Assembly (NCBI GenBank): GCA_964616825.1
Contig: CAZTSX010000011.1
Location: 1 to 64,000 of the forward strand
Length of the DNA stretch: 64,000 bases
Source: QYOJ01 sp964616825
Lineage (GTDB): Bacteria > Bacteroidota > Bacteroidia > Bacteroidales > FEN-979
Direction of reading: 5' to 3'
Part shown: piece after piece, positions 51,407-58,961 of the stretch
Numbering within the stretch: the stretch's first letter is position 1
Layout of the letters: every line of letters begins with the position of its first letter
Translations under genes and position numbers: made by a program
Notes under the pieces: model-generated
The model's database searches: none
The model's input: only the letters and a program-made list of their open reading frames with translations
What the model was told of the DNA's origin: nothing

Positions 51407-51445
51407 TTTCGCTTTTCGTTACCTCACAACCTCACTACTTATCTA
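51407..51445. repeat. Short mixed array at the ferredoxin gene end
   Basis: CGCTTTT and CGTTACC heptamers precede 8-mers CCTCACAA, CCTCACTA and CTTATCTA (51422-51445), the last of which reaches the ferredoxin stop codon (51443-51445). CTTTTCG units also occur between atpA and atpG. Confidence 0.6.
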
Positions 51446-52309
51446 TATCCAGTCCTCCTGCAACACGTCTCCCTGTAAGTTAACAATTACTTTCTTTATC
51501 GGGATCTGTTTTCCTGCCTGCTCTTTAGCCATCTGCGCCATTCCAAGAAGTCCCCCACAACAAGGCACTTCCATCATAATGACCGTAAGTGTGTTGATTG
51601 CTGAATCTTTGATCATTGACTCCAGTTTCTGTATATATGACTCTTTGTTGCTATCAAGCTTCGGACAGGCGATAGCTAATGACTTGTCTTTTAGAAAACG
51701 GGCATGAAAATTTGCCATTGCAAATGGAACGCAGTCTGCAGTAAGAATGACATCAGCATTCCGGAAGTAGGGTGCCTGAGGATTGAGTAAATGCAATTGA
51801 ATGGGCCATTGTTTTAGTTCTGAGAGCATATTGGTGCTCCTGGAATCCACAGTGGGGGCTTCGTTTGCCTCTGTTTGGTTGTCATTGAAATCCATGGTCA
51901 TTGAACCCGGGCATCCGCATGCAGGAGCTGGGTTTTCTGGTTTTACTTTAAATCCTTCTTTACTCATATCAATATTATTTTCGTTTAAATATTCAATGGC
52001 TTCATTTAGAAAATCCACTTCATTGTGATCACGCAGGTGCTCCAGATGAGCCAGGATGGTGTTACGGCCTTTGGGGGCAATGGTCTCCATCACTTTCCGT
52101 TCGTTGTACGGTTCTGCTTCCCGCTCAATGATCGTGATAGCATCTTCAGGACAGTAGCCAAGGCATGCACCCAGGCCATCGCAAAAAAGATCACTGATCA
52201 GTCGTGCCTTGTCATCGATAATCTGCAATGCGCCTTCCTGACATTCAGGAATACATAATCCGCACCCGTTACACTTCTCTTCATCAATCTGAACTATCTT
52301 TCTTTTCAT
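51443..52309 (-). CDS. Ferredoxin-domain iron-sulfur protein of the Rrf2 module
   Basis: A 288-residue protein. The N-terminus has one full 4Fe-4S motif, Cys13-x2-Cys16-x2-Cys19-x3-Cys23 (CNGCGLCIPECQ), and a second motif with altered spacing, Cys43-x5-Cys49-x3-Cys53 (CDGLGACLGYCP). Further Cys occur at ACGCPGS (residues 131-133), TADCVPF, IACPKLD and PCCGGLLG, as in other proteins of this type that may hold extra clusters. It probably transfers electrons within the NO or redox response. The start codon lies 9 bases after a 14-bp motif shared with the rrf2 gene. Confidence 0.85.
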   Translation of the reverse strand: MKRKIVQIDEEKCNGCGLCIPECQEGALQIIDDKARLISDLFCDGLGACLGYCPEDAITIIEREAEPYNERKVMETIAPKGRNTILAHLEHLRDHNEVDFLNEAIEYLNENNIDMSKEGFKVKPENPAPACGCPGSMTMDFNDNQTEANEAPTVDSRSTNMLSELKQWPIQLHLLNPQAPYFRNADVILTADCVPFAMANFHARFLKDKSLAIACPKLDSNKESYIQKLESMIKDSAINTLTVIMMEVPCCGGLLGMAQMAKEQAGKQIPIKKVIVNLQGDVLQEDWI

Positions 52310-52318
52310 ATGATAATT

Positions 52319-52332
52319 TATTTAGGTATTTG
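52319..52332 (-). promoter_or_regulatory. Candidate Rrf2 operator before the ferredoxin gene
   Basis: TATTTAGGTATTTG (plus strand; CAAATACCTAAATA on the coding strand) lies 9 bases upstream of the ferredoxin ATG. An identical 14-mer precedes the rrf2 gene. The position between promoter and start codon fits repression. Confidence 0.65.
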
Positions 52333-52357
52333 TTTACTTGAATTAATAAACAAATTT

Positions 52358-52756
52358 TTAATTATAATTTGCCAGCGTATTGTTCTGTAAATACTTTTTA
52401 AACTCTACTGTCATCTCGTTAATGATCGTCCCAATGATGCAACTATCATAATTGCATAATACATATGAGAGCGGGCAGTCAGTCTCCTCCATCGGTCCTT
52501 CTATTGCTTCATATATATCAAGGAAGGTGATTTCAACGGCTTCCTTTTTGAGGTAAAACCCTCCGGCGGGCCCTCTTACAGATCTTAGCATGTCTGCTTT
52601 CACCAGGCGTTGCAATACTTTGGCAATGTGATTTTTCGAAAATCCGGTGACCTCAGTTATTTTCACAACATTGATTCCATTTGTGGAACGGGCGATCAAC
52701 ACCATGCTGTGCAGGGCTATCGATGCAGCTTCTGATAATGAAAAAATCCTGGACAT
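52358..52756 (-). CDS. Rrf2 family iron-sulfur transcriptional regulator
   Basis: A 132-residue Rrf2 protein. The N-terminal winged helix contains VVKITEVTGFSKNHIAKVLQ and RSVRGPAGGFYLKK. Three Cys at about 94, 101 and 106 (DCPLSYVLCNYDSC) follow, in the place of the cluster ligands of IscR and NsrR (spacing x6, x4). It therefore probably senses NO, O2 or cluster status through a [4Fe-4S] or [2Fe-2S] cluster. It lies 48 bases upstream of the ferredoxin gene on the same strand. The paired 14-bp motif suggests it controls itself and that gene. Confidence 0.9.
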   Translation of the reverse strand: MSRIFSLSEAASIALHSMVLIARSTNGINVVKITEVTGFSKNHIAKVLQRLVKADMLRSVRGPAGGFYLKKEAVEITFLDIYEAIEGPMEETDCPLSYVLCNYDSCIIGTIINEMTVEFKKYLQNNTLANYN

Positions 52757-52763
52757 AAATCCC

Positions 52764-52777
52764 TATTTAGGTATTTG
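52764..52777 (-). promoter_or_regulatory. Candidate Rrf2 operator before the rrf2 gene
   Basis: TATTTAGGTATTTG, identical to the copy at 52319-52332, starts 7 bases upstream of the rrf2 ATG and 6 bases downstream of the -7 element, so a bound regulator would cover the transcription start. Confidence 0.65.
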
Positions 52778-52783
52778 AATGCG

Positions 52784-52815
52784 CAAATATATAAATTAAT
52801 TTCTTTGTTGCAAAA
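52784..52815 (-). promoter_or_regulatory. Promoter of the rrf2 gene
   Basis: On the minus strand TTTTG (52815-52811) and TATATTTG (52791-52784) are 19 bases apart, a near-ideal Bacteroidota promoter. The -7 element ends 27 bases before the rrf2 ATG, with the 14-bp motif in between. Confidence 0.7.
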
Positions 52816-52833
52816 GAAACAACAAAAAATGTA

Positions 52834-52841
52834 TAAGTTTG
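52834..52841 (+). promoter_or_regulatory. Probable -7 element of the trmH-like gene
   Basis: TAAGTTTG matches TAnnTTTG, 22 bases before the ATG at 52864, in the divergent region shared with rrf2. Confidence 0.45.
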
Positions 52842-52863
52842 TTTGTCTTTCCTGTTTGTTAGC

Positions 52864-53685
52864 ATGATGAAAAAAGTGATCACAAGTACCCGGAATCCCT
52901 TGATTAAAAAAATCCTGACGCTTCAGGAAAAACCCAGGGAACGCAGAAAAGAGGAGCAAATCATCATTGAAGGTGTTCGGGAGATCTCCCAGGCAGCGAA
53001 TGCTGGTTTTACATTGGCAACCTTGTTGCATTGCCCGGATCTATTTTCTGAGGAAAATGTAGCACAATTGATATCTGACACACGGATTTCATGTGACATC
53101 ATTGAAATATCCCGGGATGTTTTCAACCGGCTAGCCTACAGGCAGGACAGCGGTGGACTGATCGGGTGTGCCCGTTACATCAAGAAAACTCTCAAAAGTC
53201 TTGATCTCTCTCAAAACCCCCTGATGCTTGTTCTCGAATCTGTTGAAAAACCCGGAAACCTGGGAGCGATTCTCCGTACTGCTGATGCTGCAGGCCTCTC
53301 TGCTGTTATCATTTGCGATTCTCAAACCGATCTCTACAATCCCAATACCATTCGGGCAAGCCTTGGCACCATCTTCACCAACCAGCTAGTTGTTGCCTCC
53401 TCAACGGAGACGATTTCGTGGTTACAGGAGAACAAAATAGTTAGTTTTGCTACTGCGTTATCAGGAAAAACCGGGTATCACGAAGCTGATTTCCGCCAAT
53501 CTGCCGCGATCATTATGGGATCAGAAACTGCAGGGCTTTCTGATCAATGGCTCAAGAGAGCTAACCTGTTGATCAAGATTCCAATGCTGGGGAAAGTTGA
53601 TTCACTGAATGTCTCTGCATCCGCAGCCATCGTGATCTTTGAAGCCCTGAGTCAAAGAGGTTTCAATCCCAATTTTCAACTCTAG
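52864..53685 (+). CDS. TrmH/SpoU family RNA methyltransferase
   Basis: A 273-residue SPOUT methyltransferase, starting at the ATG at 52864 (MMKKVITSTRNPLIKKI) in preference to a TTG seven codons earlier. The N-terminal substrate-binding region includes EEQIIIEGVREISQAA. The catalytic domain shows LVLESVEKPGNLGAILRTAD, IIMGSETAGL and IPMLGKVDSLNVSASAAIVI, the three family motifs of the knotted fold. It probably makes a 2'-O-methyl mark on rRNA or tRNA; the exact target is uncertain. Its stop overlaps that of the convergent pseudouridine synthase. Confidence 0.92.
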   Translation: MMKKVITSTRNPLIKKILTLQEKPRERRKEEQIIIEGVREISQAANAGFTLATLLHCPDLFSEENVAQLISDTRISCDIIEISRDVFNRLAYRQDSGGLIGCARYIKKTLKSLDLSQNPLMLVLESVEKPGNLGAILRTADAAGLSAVIICDSQTDLYNPNTIRASLGTIFTNQLVVASSTETISWLQENKIVSFATALSGKTGYHEADFRQSAAIIMGSETAGLSDQWLKRANLLIKIPMLGKVDSLNVSASAAIVIFEALSQRGFNPNFQL

Positions 53686-54566
53686 TAGATCTTTTTGTAT
53701 TTTTCATCACCCTCTTTGAGGGAGATAAAACCTTTGGGAATTGGCAGGTTGTATTCAAGCCTTGCATCGGATTCCGGATGTACAAAAGAGAGAAAACTGG
53801 CATGTAACCTGATTCTCCGGACAAAGGTGTCGTCAGCTCCATGCCGGCGATCGCCAACTACCGGACATCCTATCTCTGAGAGATGTACTCGTATCTGGTT
53901 TTTACGCCCTGTCTCCAGGGTGATCTCGAGCAGGGTATGCTCTGGCAACTCATTCAGCACTGTATAATGGGTAATAGCCAGTTTCGCTCCCTCCTGATAG
54001 TTTACCGAATGAACCCGCTGCTTTGCATCTTCGGCGAGATAAGTACGGATAATCCCCCTTTTTTCAGATGGTCTTCCTTCAACCAATGCATAATACTTTT
54101 TGGTTACCTGGTTCCAGTGATTTTTCAACGCTTGTTGAATGCGCTCATGTTTAGCAAACAATACGATGCCCGAAACCTCCCTGTCGAGCCGGTGCACCAC
54201 GAACAGCCTCTCCTTTCCTTCCGACCTCTCTTTAATGAAATCAGACAGGATCTTATACAGCGAGGTTCCTCCGGTTCCACGGTCACCGTAGATGAGCAAA
54301 CCCGGAGGTTTTACTGTCACCAACAGATCCCTGTCTTCATATAAAAACGGAAATGGAGTTATCTCTTTCTTCCCGACAGGTCGTTCTTTGATGTATTCTA
54401 CCTGATCATTGGGGGTCACTTTTTTGGATGGATTTCGCTCCACCACATCATTGATCCGGATGTTGCCATGCGAAATGATCTTTTTCACCGTGGTTTTCGA
54501 TGCAGAACCAAACTCTGCAAAAAGCAATTCGAGAAGTGTGACCGGTTGTCTGACTGGAATGATCAT
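53682..54566 (-). CDS. RluA family pseudouridine synthase
   Basis: A 294-residue enzyme with an N-terminal S4-like RNA-binding segment (about residues 10-65, FGSASKTTVKKIISHGNIRI) and the catalytic RluA motif LFVVHRLDREVSGIVLFAKH, in which the Asp is the nucleophile; LETGRKNQIRVHLSEIGCPV is the second motif. It isomerises uridines in rRNA or tRNA. Its start overlaps the stop of the upstream endonuclease/exonuclease/phosphatase gene by 4 bases. Confidence 0.93.
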   Translation of the reverse strand: MIIPVRQPVTLLELLFAEFGSASKTTVKKIISHGNIRINDVVERNPSKKVTPNDQVEYIKERPVGKKEITPFPFLYEDRDLLVTVKPPGLLIYGDRGTGGTSLYKILSDFIKERSEGKERLFVVHRLDREVSGIVLFAKHERIQQALKNHWNQVTKKYYALVEGRPSEKRGIIRTYLAEDAKQRVHSVNYQEGAKLAITHYTVLNELPEHTLLEITLETGRKNQIRVHLSEIGCPVVGDRRHGADDTFVRRIRLHASFLSFVHPESDARLEYNLPIPKGFISLKEGDEKYKKIY

Positions 54567-55633
54567 TTGAAACGGATCTTTAAGTAAACAGGTTGATGAT
54601 CCGAAAAGGTAAATCCTGTGCTTAATGTCTCTACGTCGACCACTTCAACATTGGGTGAAACCAGGAAAAAATCCAGGATTGTTGTCGGAGTTATTCCGTG
54701 TTCGTATTGTGTGTCCACATTCCGGTTTGTGGGTGCTGTCGAGTCAAAAGCGAAAGTCCAGCCCGGAAAATAGTCATTCAGATCTGTAAATTCATCCTGT
54801 TTGATTCGGTCGCCGGTCAGGATCATCTCCCTCTTGAAGCCAGGTGGATTGGCATTCCAGTCGCCGCCCGCAATGAGGTAGTTCCCCCTCTTATACTCCT
54901 CGATCATAAATTTTCGGATTATCTCCATCTCCAGTGTCCGAAGAATGCCACCGGTATCGAAAGCCGAATTGTGAATGTTTACAAGCACCAGTTGGCTGCT
55001 ATCAGGAAGGAAAAACCGGGAGGTGAGAAAACATCGTTTCAGGTAAAATAGTCTGCCCGGCCATGGCATATGCTTATCAAAGCCATGCCGTGCAGCAGAA
55101 TCGATCCGGAACCTTGAGAAAATTGCCAGCCCCGAGTGTACATATCCCATTGGTGTGGTTAGCGGAACTGGAACAAATCGACAGTGGTAATTGGTTGCGA
55201 AAACCCGGCAGAAACCAGGTAATTTTTCCCCCAGCCAGGTAGTTTCATCCAGGTAATAGCTACGCTTCGAATGAATATCAACCTCCTGAAGCAGGAAAAA
55301 GTCTACTGAATCATAAGCTTTCAGAAAACGCAGGATTCCATTGCACGATTGCCGGAAGTAGCTGCTATCGGGTCTGACACGGGTGCCTCCATCGTAAAAG
55401 AAGTCCATCTCTTTACCCAGCCCGCCGTACCCAATATTCCAGGTAATAAAAGAAAACGCCCGGTCAGGGTTTACAGCCCTGCATCCAACTTCCGTGATCT
55501 CCACAGATTCTGTCGGGCCCGGTTTGTACTCCATGATGCTACTGTAAACTAAAAATCCGGCTACGATCAGAATTCCAGATCCAACGAACACACTAATGCT
55601 CCAGGCAAGTACTTTCAGAATTGGCTTCATCAT
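54563..55633 (-). CDS. Endonuclease/exonuclease/phosphatase family membrane protein
   Basis: A 356-residue protein with the start set at the ATG at 55633, because earlier in-frame starts run into the divergent lysE-like gene at 55680. It has one N-terminal hydrophobic segment (about residues 8-30), then an EEP catalytic domain: SFITWNIGYGG, FFLLQEVDIHS (Glu), LVLVNIHNSAF, IAGGDWNANPPGF (Asp, Asn) and FTFSDHQPVYL (Asp-His). The substrate may be a nucleic acid, a phospholipid or an inositol phosphate. It is probably membrane-anchored facing the periplasm. Confidence 0.85.
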   Translation of the reverse strand: MMKPILKVLAWSISVFVGSGILIVAGFLVYSSIMEYKPGPTESVEITEVGCRAVNPDRAFSFITWNIGYGGLGKEMDFFYDGGTRVRPDSSYFRQSCNGILRFLKAYDSVDFFLLQEVDIHSKRSYYLDETTWLGEKLPGFCRVFATNYHCRFVPVPLTTPMGYVHSGLAIFSRFRIDSAARHGFDKHMPWPGRLFYLKRCFLTSRFFLPDSSQLVLVNIHNSAFDTGGILRTLEMEIIRKFMIEEYKRGNYLIAGGDWNANPPGFKREMILTGDRIKQDEFTDLNDYFPGWTFAFDSTAPTNRNVDTQYEHGITPTTILDFFLVSPNVEVVDVETLSTGFTFSDHQPVYLKIRFK

Positions 55634-55679
55634 GTAATGTAATACACGAAAATAGTTATTTTTTCGTAACATTGTATCC

Positions 55680-56354
55680 ATGATTCGCCCCCTAGTTGAA
55701 GGTTTCTTTCTCGGCCTGACCGTTGCCATAATCATCGGTCCAGCTATGATTGCACTTATCCAAACGAGCATCAAATATGGTGCGCGACACGGTGTTTACC
55801 TGGCACTGGGTATCTTCACCAGCGACCTGACCATTGTTGTCGGCAGCTATTTTGGAGCCTCGCAGATTCTTGTTAATCCAACAAATCACCTGATACTGGG
55901 CATTATCGGAGGGAGCATTCTTCTCATGTTTGGAATTGGTTCATTATTCCGGAAAGTGCCGGATAGTGATACCGTGGAGGCCATTCGGGAACTGAAATTT
56001 AAGCATCGGGGCTTTTTTACTTACTTTTTCAAAGGCTATTTTCTAAACCTGGCCAATCCCTCCATCTGGTTTTTCTGGATTACATCGGTAGTAGCGATCA
56101 ACTCCAGTTACGGCGGTGACAACAACAAGGTAGCATTCTTCTTTGCCGGAACACTGCTGATGGTGCTCATGACAGATATCCTGAAAGCCGTCCTTGCAAA
56201 TAAAATACGCACAGCTATCAGTCCGCAGGTAAAGCTGTGGATCAACCGGATAGCCGGTATTCTGTTTCTGATTATCGGACTCTTTGTGATTGGCAGTTCT
56301 ATCTCTGAATACGTTTACGGGGTCTCCCTGCTTAACGGAAAATTAACCCATTAA
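55680..56354 (+). CDS. LysE family transporter
   Basis: A 224-residue membrane protein with about six hydrophobic segments. It starts MIRPLVEGFFLGLTVAIIIG and contains PAMIALIQTSIKYGARHGVY, then FKGYFLNLANPSIWFFWITS, both typical of the LysE/RhtB exporter fold. The substrate, possibly an amino acid, is unknown. Divergent from the endonuclease/exonuclease/phosphatase gene; followed 11 bases later by a DUF308 gene. Confidence 0.87.
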   Translation: MIRPLVEGFFLGLTVAIIIGPAMIALIQTSIKYGARHGVYLALGIFTSDLTIVVGSYFGASQILVNPTNHLILGIIGGSILLMFGIGSLFRKVPDSDTVEAIRELKFKHRGFFTYFFKGYFLNLANPSIWFFWITSVVAINSSYGGDNNKVAFFFAGTLLMVLMTDILKAVLANKIRTAISPQVKLWINRIAGILFLIIGLFVIGSSISEYVYGVSLLNGKLTH

Positions 56355-56365
56355 AAATTAAACCC

Positions 56366-56953
56366 ATGGAAGAAAAAGGCAAAAAAAATTGGTGGTTTCT
56401 GGCTGTTAACGGATTAATTTCAATCCTAATCGGGATATTTTTACTCTTCTTTGATCCCGACCAGATGAAAGTTCTGGTATTCTACTTCGGGATTCTTATC
56501 CTTGCTATTGGAGCAGTACTTCTTGTCATCGCTATTCGAAACATCAGACAAAATAAACACGCCGGAATGCTGCTTGTTGAATCCATATTAACCCTGGTTA
56601 TCGGATTGATCATGGTGCTCTTTCCGGAATTTACATTGAAATTCTTCCTGATCATCATTGGTGTCTGGGCAATCATCTTAGGAATTGCTCAACTGGCTAT
56701 TTTGATCCATATTAAAGAGAAGTTAAACAACAAGAACATTTTACTTTTCAATGCCCTTCTGACGATCGTTTTAGGTGTTTTACTCTTTTTTGATCCCATC
56801 ACTACCGCCGGAGTATTGCTAAAAATACTGGGTGCTTTTGCGATTCTTTTTGGAATTCTGATGATCTATTTTGGCTTTGTCCTCAAAGCTCTGAAACCAG
56901 TTGAGGAGGTGAAGAGTCCGGAGCCGGAAAAACTTCCGGAAAAGAAAGAGTGA
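56366..56953 (+). CDS. DUF308/HdeD family membrane protein
   Basis: A 195-residue protein with six hydrophobic segments arranged as three repeated pairs (NGLISILIGIFLLFFDP, LTLVIGLIMVLFPEFTL, LTIVLGVLLFFDPITT). This internal repeat defines the DUF308 (HdeD-like) family, which is linked to acid resistance in E. coli but has no known activity. A Glu/Pro/Lys-rich tail follows. It is probably co-transcribed with the lysE-like gene and converges on the LytTR regulator gene. Confidence 0.85.
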   Translation: MEEKGKKNWWFLAVNGLISILIGIFLLFFDPDQMKVLVFYFGILILAIGAVLLVIAIRNIRQNKHAGMLLVESILTLVIGLIMVLFPEFTLKFFLIIIGVWAIILGIAQLAILIHIKEKLNNKNILLFNALLTIVLGVLLFFDPITTAGVLLKILGAFAILFGILMIYFGFVLKALKPVEEVKSPEPEKLPEKKE

Positions 56954-56964
56954 TCAGTATTCGT

Positions 56965-57684
56965 TCAAGCTGACCGGACCAGTTTTTCAAATTCCATCTT
57001 GTAGTTCGACCCGATTGGAATAAATTTTTCGCCGATCCGTACCTGGTTTCCTTCAATAAGCTCGACTTTTGATAGGGAGATCACATACGATTTATGCACC
57101 CTCGGAAACCGGTTGGGTGGAAGGATGGTTTCGATGTTCTTAAGAGACTGGTAACTGACGATCATCCGTTCATGGGTATAGATCTTCACGTAATCGCCAA
57201 GCGCCTCAACATACATCAGATCGTTGAGGTTTACCTTAAATGTCTTTTTTCCTGATTTGACAAAGATAAATTGCTCTTCCCGGATATGGTCCGATGGGCC
57301 GGGCTGCTCATCCGTGGCCAACTTCGATGACAGCATATCCTGGGCTTTATGTACCGCTTTGACGAACCGGTTAAAAGCAAACGGTTTCATCAGATAATCC
57401 ACTACATCGAGCTCATATCCTTCAAGGGCAAATTCTGCATAGGCTGTCGTAATGATCACCAGGGGTGGATGTTTCATCGTCTTCAGGAAATCGATTCCAC
57501 TAAGCTTCGGCATGTTAATGTCCAGAAATAACAGATCAATCTGCTTCTGGTGTAGTATTTCAATGGCTTCAACAGCCTGGTTGCATTTTCCTGCGATTTC
57601 CAGGAAGGGGATGTCCTGGGCGTATTTCTCGATGACCCGCTGTGCCAGGGGTTCATCATCAATAATAATGCTTCTTATTTTCAT
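56965..57684 (-). CDS. LytTR family response regulator
   Basis: A 239-residue regulator. The ATG at 57684 (MKIRSIIIDDEPLAQRVIEK) overlaps the kinase stop by 4 bases (ATGA) and gives the usual receiver start. The receiver domain has the Asp pair in IIDDEPLA, the phosphorylation Asp in LLFLDINMPKLSG, a Thr/Ala segment and the Lys in YLMKPFAF. The LytTR DNA-binding domain covers about residues 140-238 (FIFVKSGKKTFKVNLNDLMY, RFPRVHKSYVISLSKV). It forms a two-component system with the upstream kinase. Confidence 0.94.
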   Translation of the reverse strand: MKIRSIIIDDEPLAQRVIEKYAQDIPFLEIAGKCNQAVEAIEILHQKQIDLLFLDINMPKLSGIDFLKTMKHPPLVIITTAYAEFALEGYELDVVDYLMKPFAFNRFVKAVHKAQDMLSSKLATDEQPGPSDHIREEQFIFVKSGKKTFKVNLNDLMYVEALGDYVKIYTHERMIVSYQSLKNIETILPPNRFPRVHKSYVISLSKVELIEGNQVRIGEKFIPIGSNYKMEFEKLVRSA

Positions 57685-58736
57685 GATGGTTGAATGCAAA
57701 TACACAGTTCCACACGGTAGGTGTTTTCCGTTTGGGTGATATTGAGATAATGGTGATCCGGATAAAGCAGTTCCAATCGTTTTCTTACGTTGGTTAACCC
57801 AAAACCAGTCTCTTGTTCTTCTGATGGAGTGATGTTCATTTCCGTATTATTCTCGATGATGAACACCACTTTTTCCGGTAGTTCCACGTTAAATTCTATG
57901 TAAATATAGGGATTTAACGATTTGGTCTTACATCCATGTTTGAACGCATTTTCAATAAATGCGATAAATAACAGGGGATCAGTTCTTGTATTAAGGTAAT
58001 CTCCCTTTACTTCGAAGGTCAGGTTCAGGGTTTCATCAGCTCTCATCTGTTCAAGGTAGACATAGCTTCTCAGGAAATCGAGTTGTTTATTCAGGGGGAC
58101 CTGGTTGTCCTGGGATTCATAGATCACATACCGCATCAAATCAGAGAGTTTCAAAATCATATCCGGTGCTTTTTCCGATTTGTCGAGGCTTAGTGAATAA
58201 AGGCTGTTGAGGGTGTTGAAAAAGAAATGAGGGTTAACCTGCGATTTCAATGCCAGAAGCTCTGCTTTTGTCTTCTGCCCTTCTATCTCTTTTACTCTAA
58301 TCTCCACATCCTGTAGCTTAAGTGAGTGACGCATGAATTTCAAGGCTGTGGTGACGATCAGAAAGAGAGAAACTAAAATAAATTCAGCTATCGCTTCACT
58401 GATAAAATCCGGGTGATCCTGTTCGAATATCAGTGAGGTGAAGTAGTTCAACAGAACAAAAAGGATGATATTGACCAGCTGGAAGATCGCAAAAAGAATA
58501 AATTTTCTTTTTTTAAAAAATTCAGGGATCAATAACAGAAGGTTAATATAAACAGAAATAGCCAGAAAAAAGAGGGTTGTCAGAATGGATATAGATGTTT
58601 TGAGGTCAATCTCCTCCAGCTTGAATCCCCTGGTATAGAATAAAAGCAACATGAAAGATACGATACTCACAGCCCAGAAAAGGATGTGAGGAATGATAAA
58701 GTTTTTCTTCGAGATATGATAGAGTCGTTTAAGCAT
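57681..58736 (-). CDS. LytS-type sensor histidine kinase
   Basis: A 351-residue kinase with the ATG at 58736 (MLKRLYHISKKNFIIPHILF); an upstream TTG is not needed. Four hydrophobic segments (about residues 13-33, 45-65, 78-98 and 115-135) precede a coiled coil and the His_kinase domain: ALKSQVNPHFFFNTLNSLYS with the phosphorylated His, and an ATPase domain with FIENAFKHGCKTKS and GFGLTNVRKRLELLYP. It has no large sensor domain. It is coupled by a 4-base overlap to the LytTR regulator. Confidence 0.93.
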   Translation of the reverse strand: MLKRLYHISKKNFIIPHILFWAVSIVSFMLLLFYTRGFKLEEIDLKTSISILTTLFFLAISVYINLLLLIPEFFKKRKFILFAIFQLVNIILFVLLNYFTSLIFEQDHPDFISEAIAEFILVSLFLIVTTALKFMRHSLKLQDVEIRVKEIEGQKTKAELLALKSQVNPHFFFNTLNSLYSLSLDKSEKAPDMILKLSDLMRYVIYESQDNQVPLNKQLDFLRSYVYLEQMRADETLNLTFEVKGDYLNTRTDPLLFIAFIENAFKHGCKTKSLNPYIYIEFNVELPEKVVFIIENNTEMNITPSEEQETGFGLTNVRKRLELLYPDHHYLNITQTENTYRVELCICIQPS

Positions 58737-58961
58737 GTTTCTTATTTTACCCCTTGCAAAGATGAAAATTACTCTAATAACACCCAACTTTTTTTGATTA
58801 CTCGGTGGTTTTGCCTGATATGTTCCTTTGTGTCAGCGATAATCGGAGAAAACGGAATTCCCCGATAAAGTGGGTTGCTGATCGAGAAAATATCGGTTTT
58901 ATCTAGTATACTTCACAGTTCTGAAAAATGTACGTAATATTGTGTCGTTAAAAAACAAACT

